DNA from: Bacteroidetes bacterium UBA1935
Lineage (GTDB): Bacteria > Bacteroidota > Bacteroidia > Chitinophagales > Chitinophagaceae
DNA: 64,000 nucleotides
Assembly: GCA_002337045.1 (NCBI GenBank)
Contig: DDFF01000008.1
Coordinates: 1 to 64,000, forward strand
Direction of reading: 5' to 3'
A program made the translations under genes and the position numbers. Under the pieces are notes generated by a model. It made no database searches. It was not told the DNA's origin and was given only the letters and a program-made list of their open reading frames with translations. This document shows positions 9,222 to 19,582 of this stretch, in pieces; positions within the stretch are counted from its first letter, which is position 1; the number at the start of each line of letters is the position of its first letter.

Positions 9222-12200
9222 ATGAACAGGATAATATTGATATTATGTTTTTGGGTGTTGTTACCTATTGCATCCTTTTGCCAGGATTTTCAGTTTCTTC
9301 CCCACGAAGAGAATGAGAAGCTATATAGTTATGATATTATAGCAAACGGGAGTTATAAGCCGAATAATAGTTATTCAGACTCTTTACCTATAGTAAAAAG
9401 TAATGAGTATGATGATTTAGTTGCAAACCCAAGCAGAACGGACTTTAGAATAAAAAGTGTTCAGAATTATGTGTTTGTAGGTGTTAACCACAATACAGAT
9501 GTGGCAGTTGACACCGGGTATCATTATAAAGTGGAACTGACTATCAGGTACTATAATTATAATAATCCTCCCGGCCCTGAACCTAGTCCGAAGATAGTTA
9601 CATTGGATTTGTCTTACAATCCGGATTCAGGCAAATCATATATTGATGCTAATATCTTTAAGTTAGATGCGGGTTATCACAAGTTGTTAGTTGAAGTGAC
9701 GAAAATAACCGATACCAATAATAACATTATTAATCGTGACCAGCTTCCTAATAATTTTTACGTAATGTCTACGATATCTGTAGAGCGCTATGATAATCAG
9801 ACATTCACTATTTACCCTTGGGGAACACTTGTAGATGGTGGCAGGACTTTGCGGATAAATTGGGGTACATCTACAAATTCAGGTTTAGGATGTACAAGCT
9901 CGGTTACAAGCAACGTGTATAAGCCAATAGAGTTTGAACTGGAATGGCAATATGTAGACGATTATAAACATAATATTTATAGTGGTTTAAACGGTTCCTC
10001 AAGTTATCTATTTACTTCTACAAGTGATATACCTTATGACTTTCGTAATAATAGCACACGCGTAAGGCTGACAAATAACAGTTACGATATACCTGTTATA
10101 TACGAGCATGGAGCTATAGTGTACAGGATAAGAGCATTGAGGCCTGATTATAATGATAATTATAAAACAATGCTATATCATGCATGGAATATGTCAGATT
10201 ATGGTACTGTAAATGCAGGAAGCAGTTGTAAAGCTATGTTGATAGTTCCGCACCATTCAGATAGTTTAAACTGGCAGTATACTGTGAATTTCGCTGAACA
10301 AGGGAAATATAAACATGTCATCAACTATTTTGATGGAGCACTTCATAACAGACAAACACAGACGAAGATTAATACGGATAACGATTATGTATTAACAATT
10401 GATAAAACACTGGATTATGAGGGAAGAGAATCCATAACTACATTACCTACACCTATATTGCAGCCATACTTACAATATAGGAGCGATGTATCCATAAACC
10501 ATCAAACCAGTTCTCCGTATAAGGCCCAGGATTTCGATCTTTTGTCATGTTCATTGCCGGATTCAATAGCACCTTTTGCAGACAATTCTTTATCAAAAAA
10601 ATATTATTCATCACTCAATAGTAATAAAACAGGGTATCAGAAGTTTGTTCCTGATGCTAAGGGTTATCCTTTTGTACAGAGTGTTTATTCGCCTGACAAT
10701 AAGCTTATGTGGCAAGGCGGTGCAGGTCGTGAACTGCAACTCTGGAAAGGTAGGGGCACAAGATATGAGTATACCAGAGCCACGCAGCATGAACTTAATG
10801 CACTATTTGGCTCACAAGCAGGGAAATATGAGTTTTATCCTAAAAAAGTCATTACAGACCCCAACGGACAAACAAGTTTTACAATTGAAAACTTTTATGG
10901 ACAAACCATTGCAACAGGTTTAATAGGTATTACAGATACAACTTTAACACCTATTGATATATTGCCTGGTTCTGATACCGGAAAGTTAGAATGTTTTAAT
11001 ATACTGGAAAATGTTACCCAAGACAGATTTAACTACGGGATGTCTGTGGATAATGATTTTTATTCAGAGAAAAATGGCTTTAATAGTTTACAATATCGAA
11101 TCAAAATGCCTGCATTTCCAATAGGCTGTAATGGTAAATACCTATGGGCAAAGGCATATTATTCATTTGATGCATCAAATGATTGCGGTGCAAAAGTATT
11201 GCCTGAACAAAGTGGTGTTTTAGGAGACTATAGTGTTCAGTCAAGCAATGTGTCAGCACATTATTCATCTTCGGTAGTACAGCAATGGTTGCAAAAGGGT
11301 AATTATACTGCATCGAAGCGGGTATATTTTTCATGGCCCGAGATCAATAACCACGTAAAGACATTTGTCAAAGACAATGAAAATAATACTGCAGGTTGTT
11401 ACAATGATGAAAGGTTTTTTGTAAGAAAGGCTGTTGAGAACACTGATTTTCCTTGCATTGATAGTTCAAATTATATTGACCCTTGTGAAGCAGCTAAAAG
11501 CAAGATGAAGGCAGAGTTATGGCCGGGCGCAAAATATGGACAATATGACAGAAATAGTTTAGGACAAGCTGTATGTACTACCGCCAATTCAATATTTAGT
11601 ACGATTAACGATACTTTTTTTAGTATGCCATACACAGATGTAAGGTATAGAGCACGGTGCGCTGAAACTATTTCATCAGGGTATTTAGCAAGCAAAAATG
11701 GTTACACACACCCTGTTCCAATTTTTAGTCCATCAGTTAGCCTCGACACTTTCATATACTACTTTAATGATGACATGGCTGAAAAGCTATTATTTCTTCA
11801 TCCGGAGTATTGTAATTTAGGTTATTGTAATCTAAGAGGTTATACAGATTCACTCACAGGATATGAATCCTATAAACAAGCAGTGACAGCTAACAGATTT
11901 TCAATTGACTCGATTATTGCCCGTGACCCTATATATTCTAAAACGCTGCCGCTGTCGGAAATGCCAAATGTAAAATCTAAGCTGTTATATTTAAAGAACA
12001 CGAACAAAAGAATTGACAAATTTGCAATAGAGCAAGCATATACTTCAGCCGGTAATTCTGAAGAAAGGATGCATGCCACCAAATACCTATTCGCAAATGA
12101 TATTGCAAATTCTACATTTAGAGATTCTGTAGTCAAGCAACATTATTTTGAATACCTGATTGCATGCTATGTTGGTAATAGAGAAAATTATCTACAGAAA

Positions 12201-15200
12201 AGAATGGACTCTCTTAAAAATGGTTGTAGTCTATGTAAACGTGTAGCTTCATTAGAACTTACAGGAGACCCTGTATTTGAACCCAGACCTTCAGTTTTTG
12301 ATGCAAACGGAAATATTTCTAGTGATTTAGATATACCTGATTGGATTAAGGATATATATAACGATGCCAATGATCCTAATTCAGACCACTCAAGCCTGAA
12401 ACTGCCACCCATACAAATTGCGGATTCGATTAATAAGATGAAAGCAGACCTATGCAGTTCTCAGATTGATAATATTATGAAAAAGCTAGCTAACTGTAGT
12501 GTTAGTAGCACGGTGATGGCACAAATCAGGACAAACCTGGAAGCTCACTGTACTAGTTCCGGTGGTGTTGAAAACCTGACAGTACAAGCAGTTTCTGCTG
12601 CTATAACAACAGGGACCGGTCTTTCATTGAATGATCTATGTCACCCATTCCTGGTGGAAACAAATACGTTTGATAATTCGACTGAAATTGAATATTCGTA
12701 CAGTTGTGCACAACCTGAGGTATATACAGGAATTAAGGACCTGTTAAACAGAACCGAGATTATCAACTGTATGAAGAATGCTTCTTATACAGGCAGTAGC
12801 GTATATACATTTAATTTAAGTGGTAACACAAACCCTTACGAAGCCAAAATTGCATCACATTTGTCTGTGTCTAATACAGCATCTGTAAGTGCGCAAAGTG
12901 TCTTGGATACTTTAAAATTTGTTGATCCTTCAACCAGTACAACTGTAATAAAATATTATGTACACATTAACATATACGCAGGAGGGGCAGATACTTTTAA
13001 GCTTTACCTTAAAAGAAAATCATCATCAGGTTCGTATCTACATACAATTACAGGTGCAATCAACACAGATAATGTTACATGTTTGAATGACGACAGAGAT
13101 CTTGCTTATACAGGATATGTAGGCCAGTATACTGCAGTTGCAGATATGTACCTGAACGGTAGTACTTCCCTGACAAGATATCTTGTTTGGAGCAATGGTG
13201 CAAAAATAATGCAACCTATATCTGATGAGTCTTTAATACAGAGCGTGAACTGCATTGACATCAAAAATGCTATCACTGATTTCATTGCGGATAAATCTAC
13301 ATATGGTTATGATGATGCAATCAATCATCCTTTGTTTGAAAGTACGCTTACCAATTATCTGAATTATAAACTGAAAGCAAAGTATACTTATATAGAGTAC
13401 TATAATTTGATGAAAGGTTGCGCATTAACTGACAAGGTAACACTGCCTCACCATTTTGCAACTTTTAAAGTAGAGCTATCCAATTCAGGATCAGCTATTG
13501 GTAATTTCTTAACATCGTTATCTAATTTTAGCTCAAGGGAAATTATTGAATACAGGATTAATGACGGATCTAATACCACATTTGGTATAGACTTAAATGT
13601 TGTGCCTGAAGATTCAATTGTTTATTATAAAACGCATATTGAAAATAATACATGCACAAGTTGCCGTACTTACTTGCCTAATACATCTTTGATGGTATTT
13701 GTAAGGAACGGTTGTACTCCTTCCATGTCATTGTCTTCAAGAATGAGCCCATATAGCACTGCATCGCGCAATGTTTATGTTAACGGGTCTTCTGTTGCAT
13801 ATAACATGTATACATTCACAGGTACATACACAAATGCTAAGAACCATGCAGATATAATTGCCAATACAGGATTCTATACAGATTCTAATCAGTGTTTTGG
13901 TTCCTTTATTATCCCTGATGCAGCTTTATTAAGAAGCGGGGATTATTATAAAGCTGACAAGCAAGATTATCTCAACTATGTATATGGACTCACTGTTACC
14001 TCAAGGTACCAGATTGCAGATTCTATCGGTACAGGTAATTTGAAAAGCAGAATTGCTGGGTATGCCGGTAATACGCTAAGCTATAAAGATCCAAGCTGTT
14101 CAAAAGGTAAGAGAGATTTATATATTAATACAGGTGCACAAACCTCTATCAAGGGCTATAAAATGTTAGCTGATAGCATTTTAGGTTATGTAAAGGCGAC
14201 ACTGAGTGGCAATAAATTATTCCCGCAGAAAGGCAACCTTGTAACTACAGGTACAAAAAATGGCTTGATGATTTATCAAAAAGCCAATACAGTAGTTTGG
14301 TATAGATACTTTGATAATAAAAATAATCTCTACAACGTACATCTGCAACCACCAACAAATGCGCCCCGTGATGTTAATGAGTTGCAATTAGATTACATTA
14401 AAGTTGGTCCCGGAGAAGATAGTCTATATTGCTTTACTGCATATATGCACTATAGTGCTGTTCCAACAGATACATTTGAATGTAAAGGTTACACAAGTTT
14501 TCCGGTTGGTTTTGGACGCAAGGTTTCGAATGTTCTGTTATACAACAAGCCCGGATTGGATAAGTGTCTTGATAGTATAGATTGTGAGTATGGCTTGCTA
14601 CAAAATGCTATTGTCGGTGGTAAAGTAACGTATCAACAATATTTTGACTCTACAACAAGATTGCTAACAGATAGTATGATAAACTTCTTGGTAGCAAATA
14701 CGGTAGACACGCTGAACCTTTGCTCACAATCGCAGAAAAATCAAATCACTTTATACTATCACGACCTTGCAGGCAATCTTGTGAAAACTGTACCACCTGC
14801 AGGTGTAAATAAAGCTTATCCTAACGCTCATACCAAAACATCTGAATACAAATACAGCTCACTCAACGAGCTATTACATCAAAAAACACCTGATGGTGGT
14901 ATTACAGATTTCTATTACGATGTTACCGGTAAGCTTGTTTTTTCACAAAACAGTAAGCAAAGACAGGATAGTACATTCAGCTATACATTATACGATAATC
15001 AGCATAGAATAATTGAAACAGGTAAGGTAAGCCTTGAGTGTGGCGGTGAATGTGATTACGTAAATAATGTAAACATGTATCCCATGGATACTATTATCAA
15101 GTTTATCAGAGACAAAAATCGTTTTGAAGTAGTAAGAACGTACTACGACGAGTATACTGTTAGACTTGATACTGCTACCGGGTACGATTTAGATGTGCAG

Positions 15201-18200
15201 GAAAATCTACTAGGCAGGGTAGCTGCTATATGTTACTACGATACTAAATCTGCAGACTATAATGTCTCAACATTCTCTCCTCCGCAATTCGGTACGTATT
15301 ATAGTTACGATATGTCCGGCAATGTGAAGACTATTACATATGACTATACTGTATTAGAAGCTTTACAGCAACAATACAAGAGAGTAGATTATGATTATGA
15401 CCTGCTGAGTGGTAAGGTAAATATGCTGAGCTATAACAGAGGCCGTGCAGACCAGCTATATCACAAGTATACTTACGATGCTGACAATAGGGTAACGCAG
15501 GTACATACAAGTAAAGATGGTGTGCTGTGGAACAGGGATGCCGAGTATACCTATTATAAGCATGGGCCACTTGCCAACCTGAAAATAGGTGACGACCAGA
15601 TACAGAGCCTTGAATACGCATATACCATACAAGGCTGGTTGAAAGCTATAAATGGCGATGTGTTGAACCCGGATCAGGATATGGGGCATAATGGTGCACC
15701 GGGAGATAAGAGCTATGCGCGAGATGTGATGGCAATGGCAATAAATTATTTCAACAATGACTACAGCCCTATAGATAATACTGTAACAGTAACTAATCTG
15801 CCAGACCCGAATAAGAGTTTGTTTAACGGTAATATAGCCGGGCAGACACTGTCTCAGAATACATTCGGCAGTCTGAGGCGTACATACCGCTATGACCAGG
15901 TGCAGCGCCTGAAACTGGCAAGATATGCCAAAGTTGATGAGGAACACATGATAGTTGGCAAGCCGACAAATATTTTCAAAAACAGTTACGAATACGATGC
16001 CGACGGTAATATTCAACAACTGGTACGCTATGATAACAACAGGCAACTGATGGATAGCTTAGTGTACAACTATGCTTCCGGTGGTAACAGACTATTGCTG
16101 GTAGACGAAAAACAATCTGCTACTACAACTCCGGAGCACGACATTAAAGTAAACCCATACACAATTGCCGATGGCGAAAACTATAAGTACGACAGCATTG
16201 GCAATCTGGTAAGAGACTATTACAACAACCAGCAGATAGAATGGAATAATTATGGCAAAGTAAGCAGCATTACTGATACCGTTACTAATGAAATGGTATT
16301 GTATAATTATGACGGGCTAGGCAACCGTATTAGTAAAGATGTGGTAAACTATATAGATACCGGCTTGGTTTCTTTTGTAGGAGAGTACTATGTAAATGAC
16401 GCAAATGGTAATACCCTGGCTACGTACAATAAACGAAGCATTGTAGATGCATTGTCTTTAATTGCGATGGCAAATGCAGGCTTGCACTCACATGCCAGTT
16501 TCTATCCATTCTTAGAGAGCAAAGTATTCCCGTATGGAGATTTTGCACATAGGTTTGTTACATACGCTTTAGCTAAAGAACCTACATGGGCTTCTGGGTA
16601 TCTGAGAACTGATCTTAAATTTTATGTTCAAAATGGTGCTGACATATATAACAGATTGATGTATGGTACAAATGCATATCTGGATGATTTGCGTACGTAT
16701 GATAAATCTATTTCTCCGGGAAGATACCAGATATATTCAGAATCATTAATTGGTGTTGGTTCTGCGGCAGAATCTTTATTTTTATTAGTATTAGCAAATC
16801 CTGTCGAAGCACAAAAACTCGTAGAGCTTTTTGACGAACATATACCAACAGCCAATATGGTATGGCTGAATAACACATTGTGGTATTCTCCCGGAAATTA
16901 TACTACAAACGCGTCTACATTATTGGGTTCCAGCCTTAGTATTGCAGATATCAGTTCACAAATGATGACTGAAATAAACAATGCTCCGTCGCCTAATAAG
17001 GAGAGTTTTTATAATGCTATGGTTGATGCTACTGCTATATTCAATTCTACTATTCTTCGTAATACAACTACTACAACACAAACTGCTTTTGAAAGCTTTT
17101 TAGCAGATGCATTGTATAATTATGGCAATACAACTAATATCTTCAATTTCCTTGATCCCTCAGGGCCACCACATTGGGGTATGAAGGGTACCTCATGGCT
17201 GAATGCAAATACCACACCGTATGAACGCTTGCGTATAATGTTTAACCATGATAAGCACGCAACCTTTGACGACCTGCTCACTAATGGTACAAACCCGGCA
17301 GCAGTTATAGATATGGCTATTGCTTATACCAAAGGGCTGAATGCAATATCTTATGTAAAATGGATGAAGGCACACCCGGTGATGGGGCCGCTTACTAATG
17401 TAAACTGGTATACAGGCTCTACGGCCGATACGCTGATATTGGCAGAGCACCATATATATGGCAGCAGCAAGCTAGGCATACAGTACTACCCGTTGGCGCA
17501 GGATAGCCTGATGAGTAGCTATGACATAGGTACAGGTACAATACCATATACAAGGCTGAACACCCCACTGCCATGGTATAGCAAGCAATACGAAGACCTG
17601 ATAGCCCCGGGCGAAACCACCCCATGGGGCAATGGCTATACCGATAGCATGAGGCTGCAGCGCCGCATAGGTAACCGCTGGTACCACATGACAGACCACC
17701 TGGGTAACGTACTTGCAGCTGTGCAAGACCGTAAGAGCGGCCACAAAGCTAATAGTACCGATGCTGTGTACGACTATTGGCAGCCCAACCTGGCAGACGT
17801 AACAGACTACTACCCATTTGGTATGAAGATGCCCGGCAGGCTGATAGTGGGCGATAGCAATAACTATGGCTACAACGGCCAGCGTGGCGAGCAGGATATA
17901 TACAAGAGCGTAGGCGCAGACTTGGGTAAGTACGATGTACATTATACTTATAAGTATAGAGAGTATGACCCACGGCTTGGGAAGTTTTGGAGTGTTGATC
18001 CGTTGTTTAAATCTTTCCCATGGAATTCTAGTTATGCTTTTGCAGAAAACAGGGTAATAGATGGATTAGAACTTGAGGGGAAAGAACATATGAGTGCAAA
18101 TTTTGCGCTATCATCTGAGAATGGAAAACTTAAGATAGAATTAATAAATAAGACCAGTTTTAAATATATTGGAAGTAATGGCTTTGGAGTTACGTCTAAT

Positions 18201-18725
18201 TTCTATGATAAAAAAACAGGCCAAGAAATGCCTGAATTAAGAACGTTTACTAAAACACCTACTCAGAACTTATATTATCAGGATGGAGGACCTCTTTATA
18301 TTAGAGGTGTTAAAGTTCTGCCTGCATATAACGAATTAGATGGGCCTGAAGGCTTTCATAATGGGGGAAAGCAAGTAATGTTAGGCACATTTGGCTCATT
18401 ATTATCTGGAGGTACATTGGCCGTTGGAGGAAGTACTGCTACAACGATTTTTGCTGGACTTAGCTTATTAGCTTCTGTAGATGATATGACTACTGATGGG
18501 CAGGGTACTACATTACTTGGACGAGCTACTGGAAAACAAGGACTAGTTAACAAAGGAAAGTTTGCAGTTACTATAGCATCATTTGGTATTGGTGCTCAAA
18601 ATTTAATAAAAGAAACTGCTAAGGGAAATACCTCAAATTTTCTTATGGATTTTATTGGTGTTGTAAATGATGAGGTTAACCTAATTAATGGCACAAATGA
18701 TATGGTAAAAGAAACAAAGAAATGA
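9222..18725 (+). CDS. Giant RHS repeat protein with core domain and variable C-terminal domain (3167 aa)
   Basis: Signal peptide at residues 1-20, mature start probably at Gln21. Residues about 30-1830 are a long beta-rich, Cys-containing region. YD/RHS repeats run from about 1840 (YYHDLAGNL, YDVTGKLVFSQN, YTYDADNRVTQV, YDADGNIQQL, YNYDGLGNRISKD). A 330-residue non-repeat block (about 2404-2738) interrupts the core before LAEHHIYGSSKLG. The core resumes with WYHMTDHLGNVLA, DYYPFGMKMPGR, YGYNGQ and YREYDPRLGKFWSVDP, and ends with YAFAENRVIDGLELEGKE near 2954. The last 214 residues form a variable tail with a Gly/Ala-rich hydrophobic stretch (LLSGGTLAVGGSTATTIFAG) and no nuclease motif I recognise. 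Known RHS proteins wrap a toxin in a beta cocoon; the tail is the likely effector. G+C falls from 36/60 at 17641-17700 to 16/60 at 18601-18660. Confidence 0.9.
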   Translation: MNRIILILCFWVLLPIASFCQDFQFLPHEENEKLYSYDIIANGSYKPNNSYSDSLPIVKSNEYDDLVANPSRTDFRIKSVQNYVFVGVNHNTDVAVDTGYHYKVELTIRYYNYNNPPGPEPSPKIVTLDLSYNPDSGKSYIDANIFKLDAGYHKLLVEVTKITDTNNNIINRDQLPNNFYVMSTISVERYDNQTFTIYPWGTLVDGGRTLRINWGTSTNSGLGCTSSVTSNVYKPIEFELEWQYVDDYKHNIYSGLNGSSSYLFTSTSDIPYDFRNNSTRVRLTNNSYDIPVIYEHGAIVYRIRALRPDYNDNYKTMLYHAWNMSDYGTVNAGSSCKAMLIVPHHSDSLNWQYTVNFAEQGKYKHVINYFDGALHNRQTQTKINTDNDYVLTIDKTLDYEGRESITTLPTPILQPYLQYRSDVSINHQTSSPYKAQDFDLLSCSLPDSIAPFADNSLSKKYYSSLNSNKTGYQKFVPDAKGYPFVQSVYSPDNKLMWQGGAGRELQLWKGRGTRYEYTRATQHELNALFGSQAGKYEFYPKKVITDPNGQTSFTIENFYGQTIATGLIGITDTTLTPIDILPGSDTGKLECFNILENVTQDRFNYGMSVDNDFYSEKNGFNSLQYRIKMPAFPIGCNGKYLWAKAYYSFDASNDCGAKVLPEQSGVLGDYSVQSSNVSAHYSSSVVQQWLQKGNYTASKRVYFSWPEINNHVKTFVKDNENNTAGCYNDERFFVRKAVENTDFPCIDSSNYIDPCEAAKSKMKAELWPGAKYGQYDRNSLGQAVCTTANSIFSTINDTFFSMPYTDVRYRARCAETISSGYLASKNGYTHPVPIFSPSVSLDTFIYYFNDDMAEKLLFLHPEYCNLGYCNLRGYTDSLTGYESYKQAVTANRFSIDSIIARDPIYSKTLPLSEMPNVKSKLLYLKNTNKRIDKFAIEQAYTSAGNSEERMHATKYLFANDIANSTFRDSVVKQHYFEYLIACYVGNRENYLQKRMDSLKNGCSLCKRVASLELTGDPVFEPRPSVFDANGNISSDLDIPDWIKDIYNDANDPNSDHSSLKLPPIQIADSINKMKADLCSSQIDNIMKKLANCSVSSTVMAQIRTNLEAHCTSSGGVENLTVQAVSAAITTGTGLSLNDLCHPFLVETNTFDNSTEIEYSYSCAQPEVYTGIKDLLNRTEIINCMKNASYTGSSVYTFNLSGNTNPYEAKIASHLSVSNTASVSAQSVLDTLKFVDPSTSTTVIKYYVHINIYAGGADTFKLYLKRKSSSGSYLHTITGAINTDNVTCLNDDRDLAYTGYVGQYTAVADMYLNGSTSLTRYLVWSNGAKIMQPISDESLIQSVNCIDIKNAITDFIADKSTYGYDDAINHPLFESTLTNYLNYKLKAKYTYIEYYNLMKGCALTDKVTLPHHFATFKVELSNSGSAIGNFLTSLSNFSSREIIEYRINDGSNTTFGIDLNVVPEDSIVYYKTHIENNTCTSCRTYLPNTSLMVFVRNGCTPSMSLSSRMSPYSTASRNVYVNGSSVAYNMYTFTGTYTNAKNHADIIANTGFYTDSNQCFGSFIIPDAALLRSGDYYKADKQDYLNYVYGLTVTSRYQIADSIGTGNLKSRIAGYAGNTLSYKDPSCSKGKRDLYINTGAQTSIKGYKMLADSILGYVKATLSGNKLFPQKGNLVTTGTKNGLMIYQKANTVVWYRYFDNKNNLYNVHLQPPTNAPRDVNELQLDYIKVGPGEDSLYCFTAYMHYSAVPTDTFECKGYTSFPVGFGRKVSNVLLYNKPGLDKCLDSIDCEYGLLQNAIVGGKVTYQQYFDSTTRLLTDSMINFLVANTVDTLNLCSQSQKNQITLYYHDLAGNLVKTVPPAGVNKAYPNAHTKTSEYKYSSLNELLHQKTPDGGITDFYYDVTGKLVFSQNSKQRQDSTFSYTLYDNQHRIIETGKVSLECGGECDYVNNVNMYPMDTIIKFIRDKNRFEVVRTYYDEYTVRLDTATGYDLDVQENLLGRVAAICYYDTKSADYNVSTFSPPQFGTYYSYDMSGNVKTITYDYTVLEALQQQYKRVDYDYDLLSGKVNMLSYNRGRADQLYHKYTYDADNRVTQVHTSKDGVLWNRDAEYTYYKHGPLANLKIGDDQIQSLEYAYTIQGWLKAINGDVLNPDQDMGHNGAPGDKSYARDVMAMAINYFNNDYSPIDNTVTVTNLPDPNKSLFNGNIAGQTLSQNTFGSLRRTYRYDQVQRLKLARYAKVDEEHMIVGKPTNIFKNSYEYDADGNIQQLVRYDNNRQLMDSLVYNYASGGNRLLLVDEKQSATTTPEHDIKVNPYTIADGENYKYDSIGNLVRDYYNNQQIEWNNYGKVSSITDTVTNEMVLYNYDGLGNRISKDVVNYIDTGLVSFVGEYYVNDANGNTLATYNKRSIVDALSLIAMANAGLHSHASFYPFLESKVFPYGDFAHRFVTYALAKEPTWASGYLRTDLKFYVQNGADIYNRLMYGTNAYLDDLRTYDKSISPGRYQIYSESLIGVGSAAESLFLLVLANPVEAQKLVELFDEHIPTANMVWLNNTLWYSPGNYTTNASTLLGSSLSIADISSQMMTEINNAPSPNKESFYNAMVDATAIFNSTILRNTTTTTQTAFESFLADALYNYGNTTNIFNFLDPSGPPHWGMKGTSWLNANTTPYERLRIMFNHDKHATFDDLLTNGTNPAAVIDMAIAYTKGLNAISYVKWMKAHPVMGPLTNVNWYTGSTADTLILAEHHIYGSSKLGIQYYPLAQDSLMSSYDIGTGTIPYTRLNTPLPWYSKQYEDLIAPGETTPWGNGYTDSMRLQRRIGNRWYHMTDHLGNVLAAVQDRKSGHKANSTDAVYDYWQPNLADVTDYYPFGMKMPGRLIVGDSNNYGYNGQRGEQDIYKSVGADLGKYDVHYTYKYREYDPRLGKFWSVDPLFKSFPWNSSYAFAENRVIDGLELEGKEHMSANFALSSENGKLKIELINKTSFKYIGSNGFGVTSNFYDKKTGQEMPELRTFTKTPTQNLYYQDGGPLYIRGVKVLPAYNELDGPEGFHNGGKQVMLGTFGSLLSGGTLAVGGSTATTIFAGLSLLASVDDMTTDGQGTTLLGRATGKQGLVNKGKFAVTIASFGIGAQNLIKETAKGNTSNFLMDFIGVVNDEVNLINGTNDMVKETKK

Positions 18726-18751
18726 CATTAATTTTTTTATAGATTTAATAT

Positions 18752-19183
18752 ATGACAACAAATAAGGAGTATATATATAGAAGCAAGTTAGAATATTTTG
18801 GTGTTCTTACTGTACTGTTATTATTATTGGTGTTGCTTTATATTTTCCATGAGATGGGACCTTTAGCATTAATAATAATAATAGTCATTATTTACCTGCC
18901 GACTAGTCATAACTTTAAGCGCATGATTTTGTATGATTCTTATTTAAAAATAATATTTCCAATTAGCCCATTTAGAAAAATAATAGTGGTGGGTTACAAT
19001 GATGTTCTTTCAGTTGGTCAGGGCATTGGGACAAGATACACAGGTGCTTTGTTACGCATTAACTATAGGAAAGGTAAACGGGTTAAAAAAATTCAAATTC
19101 CTTTTCCTTCTGATGAAGATTGGGAGTTAATTAGGAAAGTCTTTAAGCAACATAATGTTGAAGTGTTAAATTACAACATATAA
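18752..19183 (+). CDS. Small membrane protein, candidate immunity protein for the RHS tail
   Basis: 143 residues. Two adjacent hydrophobic helices (about 16-32 and 37-51) are joined by a short loop. A soluble beta-rich domain follows (ILYDSYLKIIFP, IIVVGYNDVLSV, GALLRINYR, KKIQIPFPSDEDWELIRKVFK), reminiscent of small bacterial PH-like domains. It starts 26 nt after the RHS stop and shares its low G+C (17/60 at 18781-18840). Immunity genes of polymorphic toxins usually sit exactly here. A membrane protein as antidote would fit a membrane-acting toxin tail. The immunity role is inference from position and composition. Confidence 0.55.
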   Translation: MTTNKEYIYRSKLEYFGVLTVLLLLLVLLYIFHEMGPLALIIIIVIIYLPTSHNFKRMILYDSYLKIIFPISPFRKIIVVGYNDVLSVGQGIGTRYTGALLRINYRKGKRVKKIQIPFPSDEDWELIRKVFKQHNVEVLNYNI

Positions 19184-19253
19184 AGAACATGCCTTTTTGC
19201 ATATCTATTTTTCATGAGTCTCTTATCCATATTCTTTAACGTAATATTTTTCG

Positions 19254-19282
19254 CCTCTGTTGGTATTCTTTATCAACAGGGG
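19254..19282 (+). repeat. Imperfect inverted repeat after the candidate immunity gene
   Basis: Arms CCTCTGTTG (19254-19262) and CAACAGGGG (19274-19282) can pair over 9 bp with one G-U pair and an 11-nt loop. There is no T tract on either side, so it is a poor intrinsic terminator. It may be an RNA-end or processing structure. Confidence 0.3.
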
Positions 19283-19361
19283 TGAAACAAATGGTATTAA
19301 ACTAGCCGTTATTGCATATATTTACTATTATAAAGTATTTTTCTATAATAGCTTTCCATGA

Positions 19362-19403
19362 AAATTGTTGCAAAACAGAATTCCATAAAAACTGCAACAA
19401 TTT
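19362..19403. repeat. Inverted repeat with 11-bp perfect arms
   Basis: AAATTGTTGCA (19362-19372) is matched by TGCAACAATTT (19393-19403) across a 20-nt spacer. Part of the spacer repeats the sequence just left of it (TTCCATGAAAA versus TTCCATAAAAA), so the element contains both direct and inverted repetition. It lies in non-coding sequence 180 bp upstream of the small signal-peptide ORF. It could be an operator or the remnant of a mobile element end. Confidence 0.35.
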
Positions 19404-19582
19404 GTGATGTTAGATGTGCATCAACAATAATTATGTTATGTACATATACAGGCTGGTCTTTAAACTGAAAAAATAACCACTTAAACCAAATAACAGGTTT
19501 CGACATAACGAAACGAATGCTTTATAACCTTGCATTAACTAGTAGATTAACATCAGTTTCTTTAACCTTTAAATACCAAAAA

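Larger units (their letters stand above)
19184..19582. other. Gene-free stretch, AT-rich
   Basis: About 400 bp between the candidate immunity gene and the signal-peptide ORF. No convincing coding frame is seen on either strand. It contains only the two inverted repeats listed separately. The low G+C matches the RHS tail and immunity gene, so it may belong to the same transferred segment. Confidence 0.4.

Noticed and set aside
15456..16046. 196-codon minus-strand open frame within the RHS gene
   Set aside because: It mirrors the RHS coding frame, has Cys/Ile/Tyr-rich composition without domain features, and the plus-strand protein is clearly real.
9222..18725. Tandem YD repeats considered as a DNA repeat array or CRISPR
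   Set aside because: The repetition is at protein level only. Nucleotide units are not identical and there are no regular spacers.
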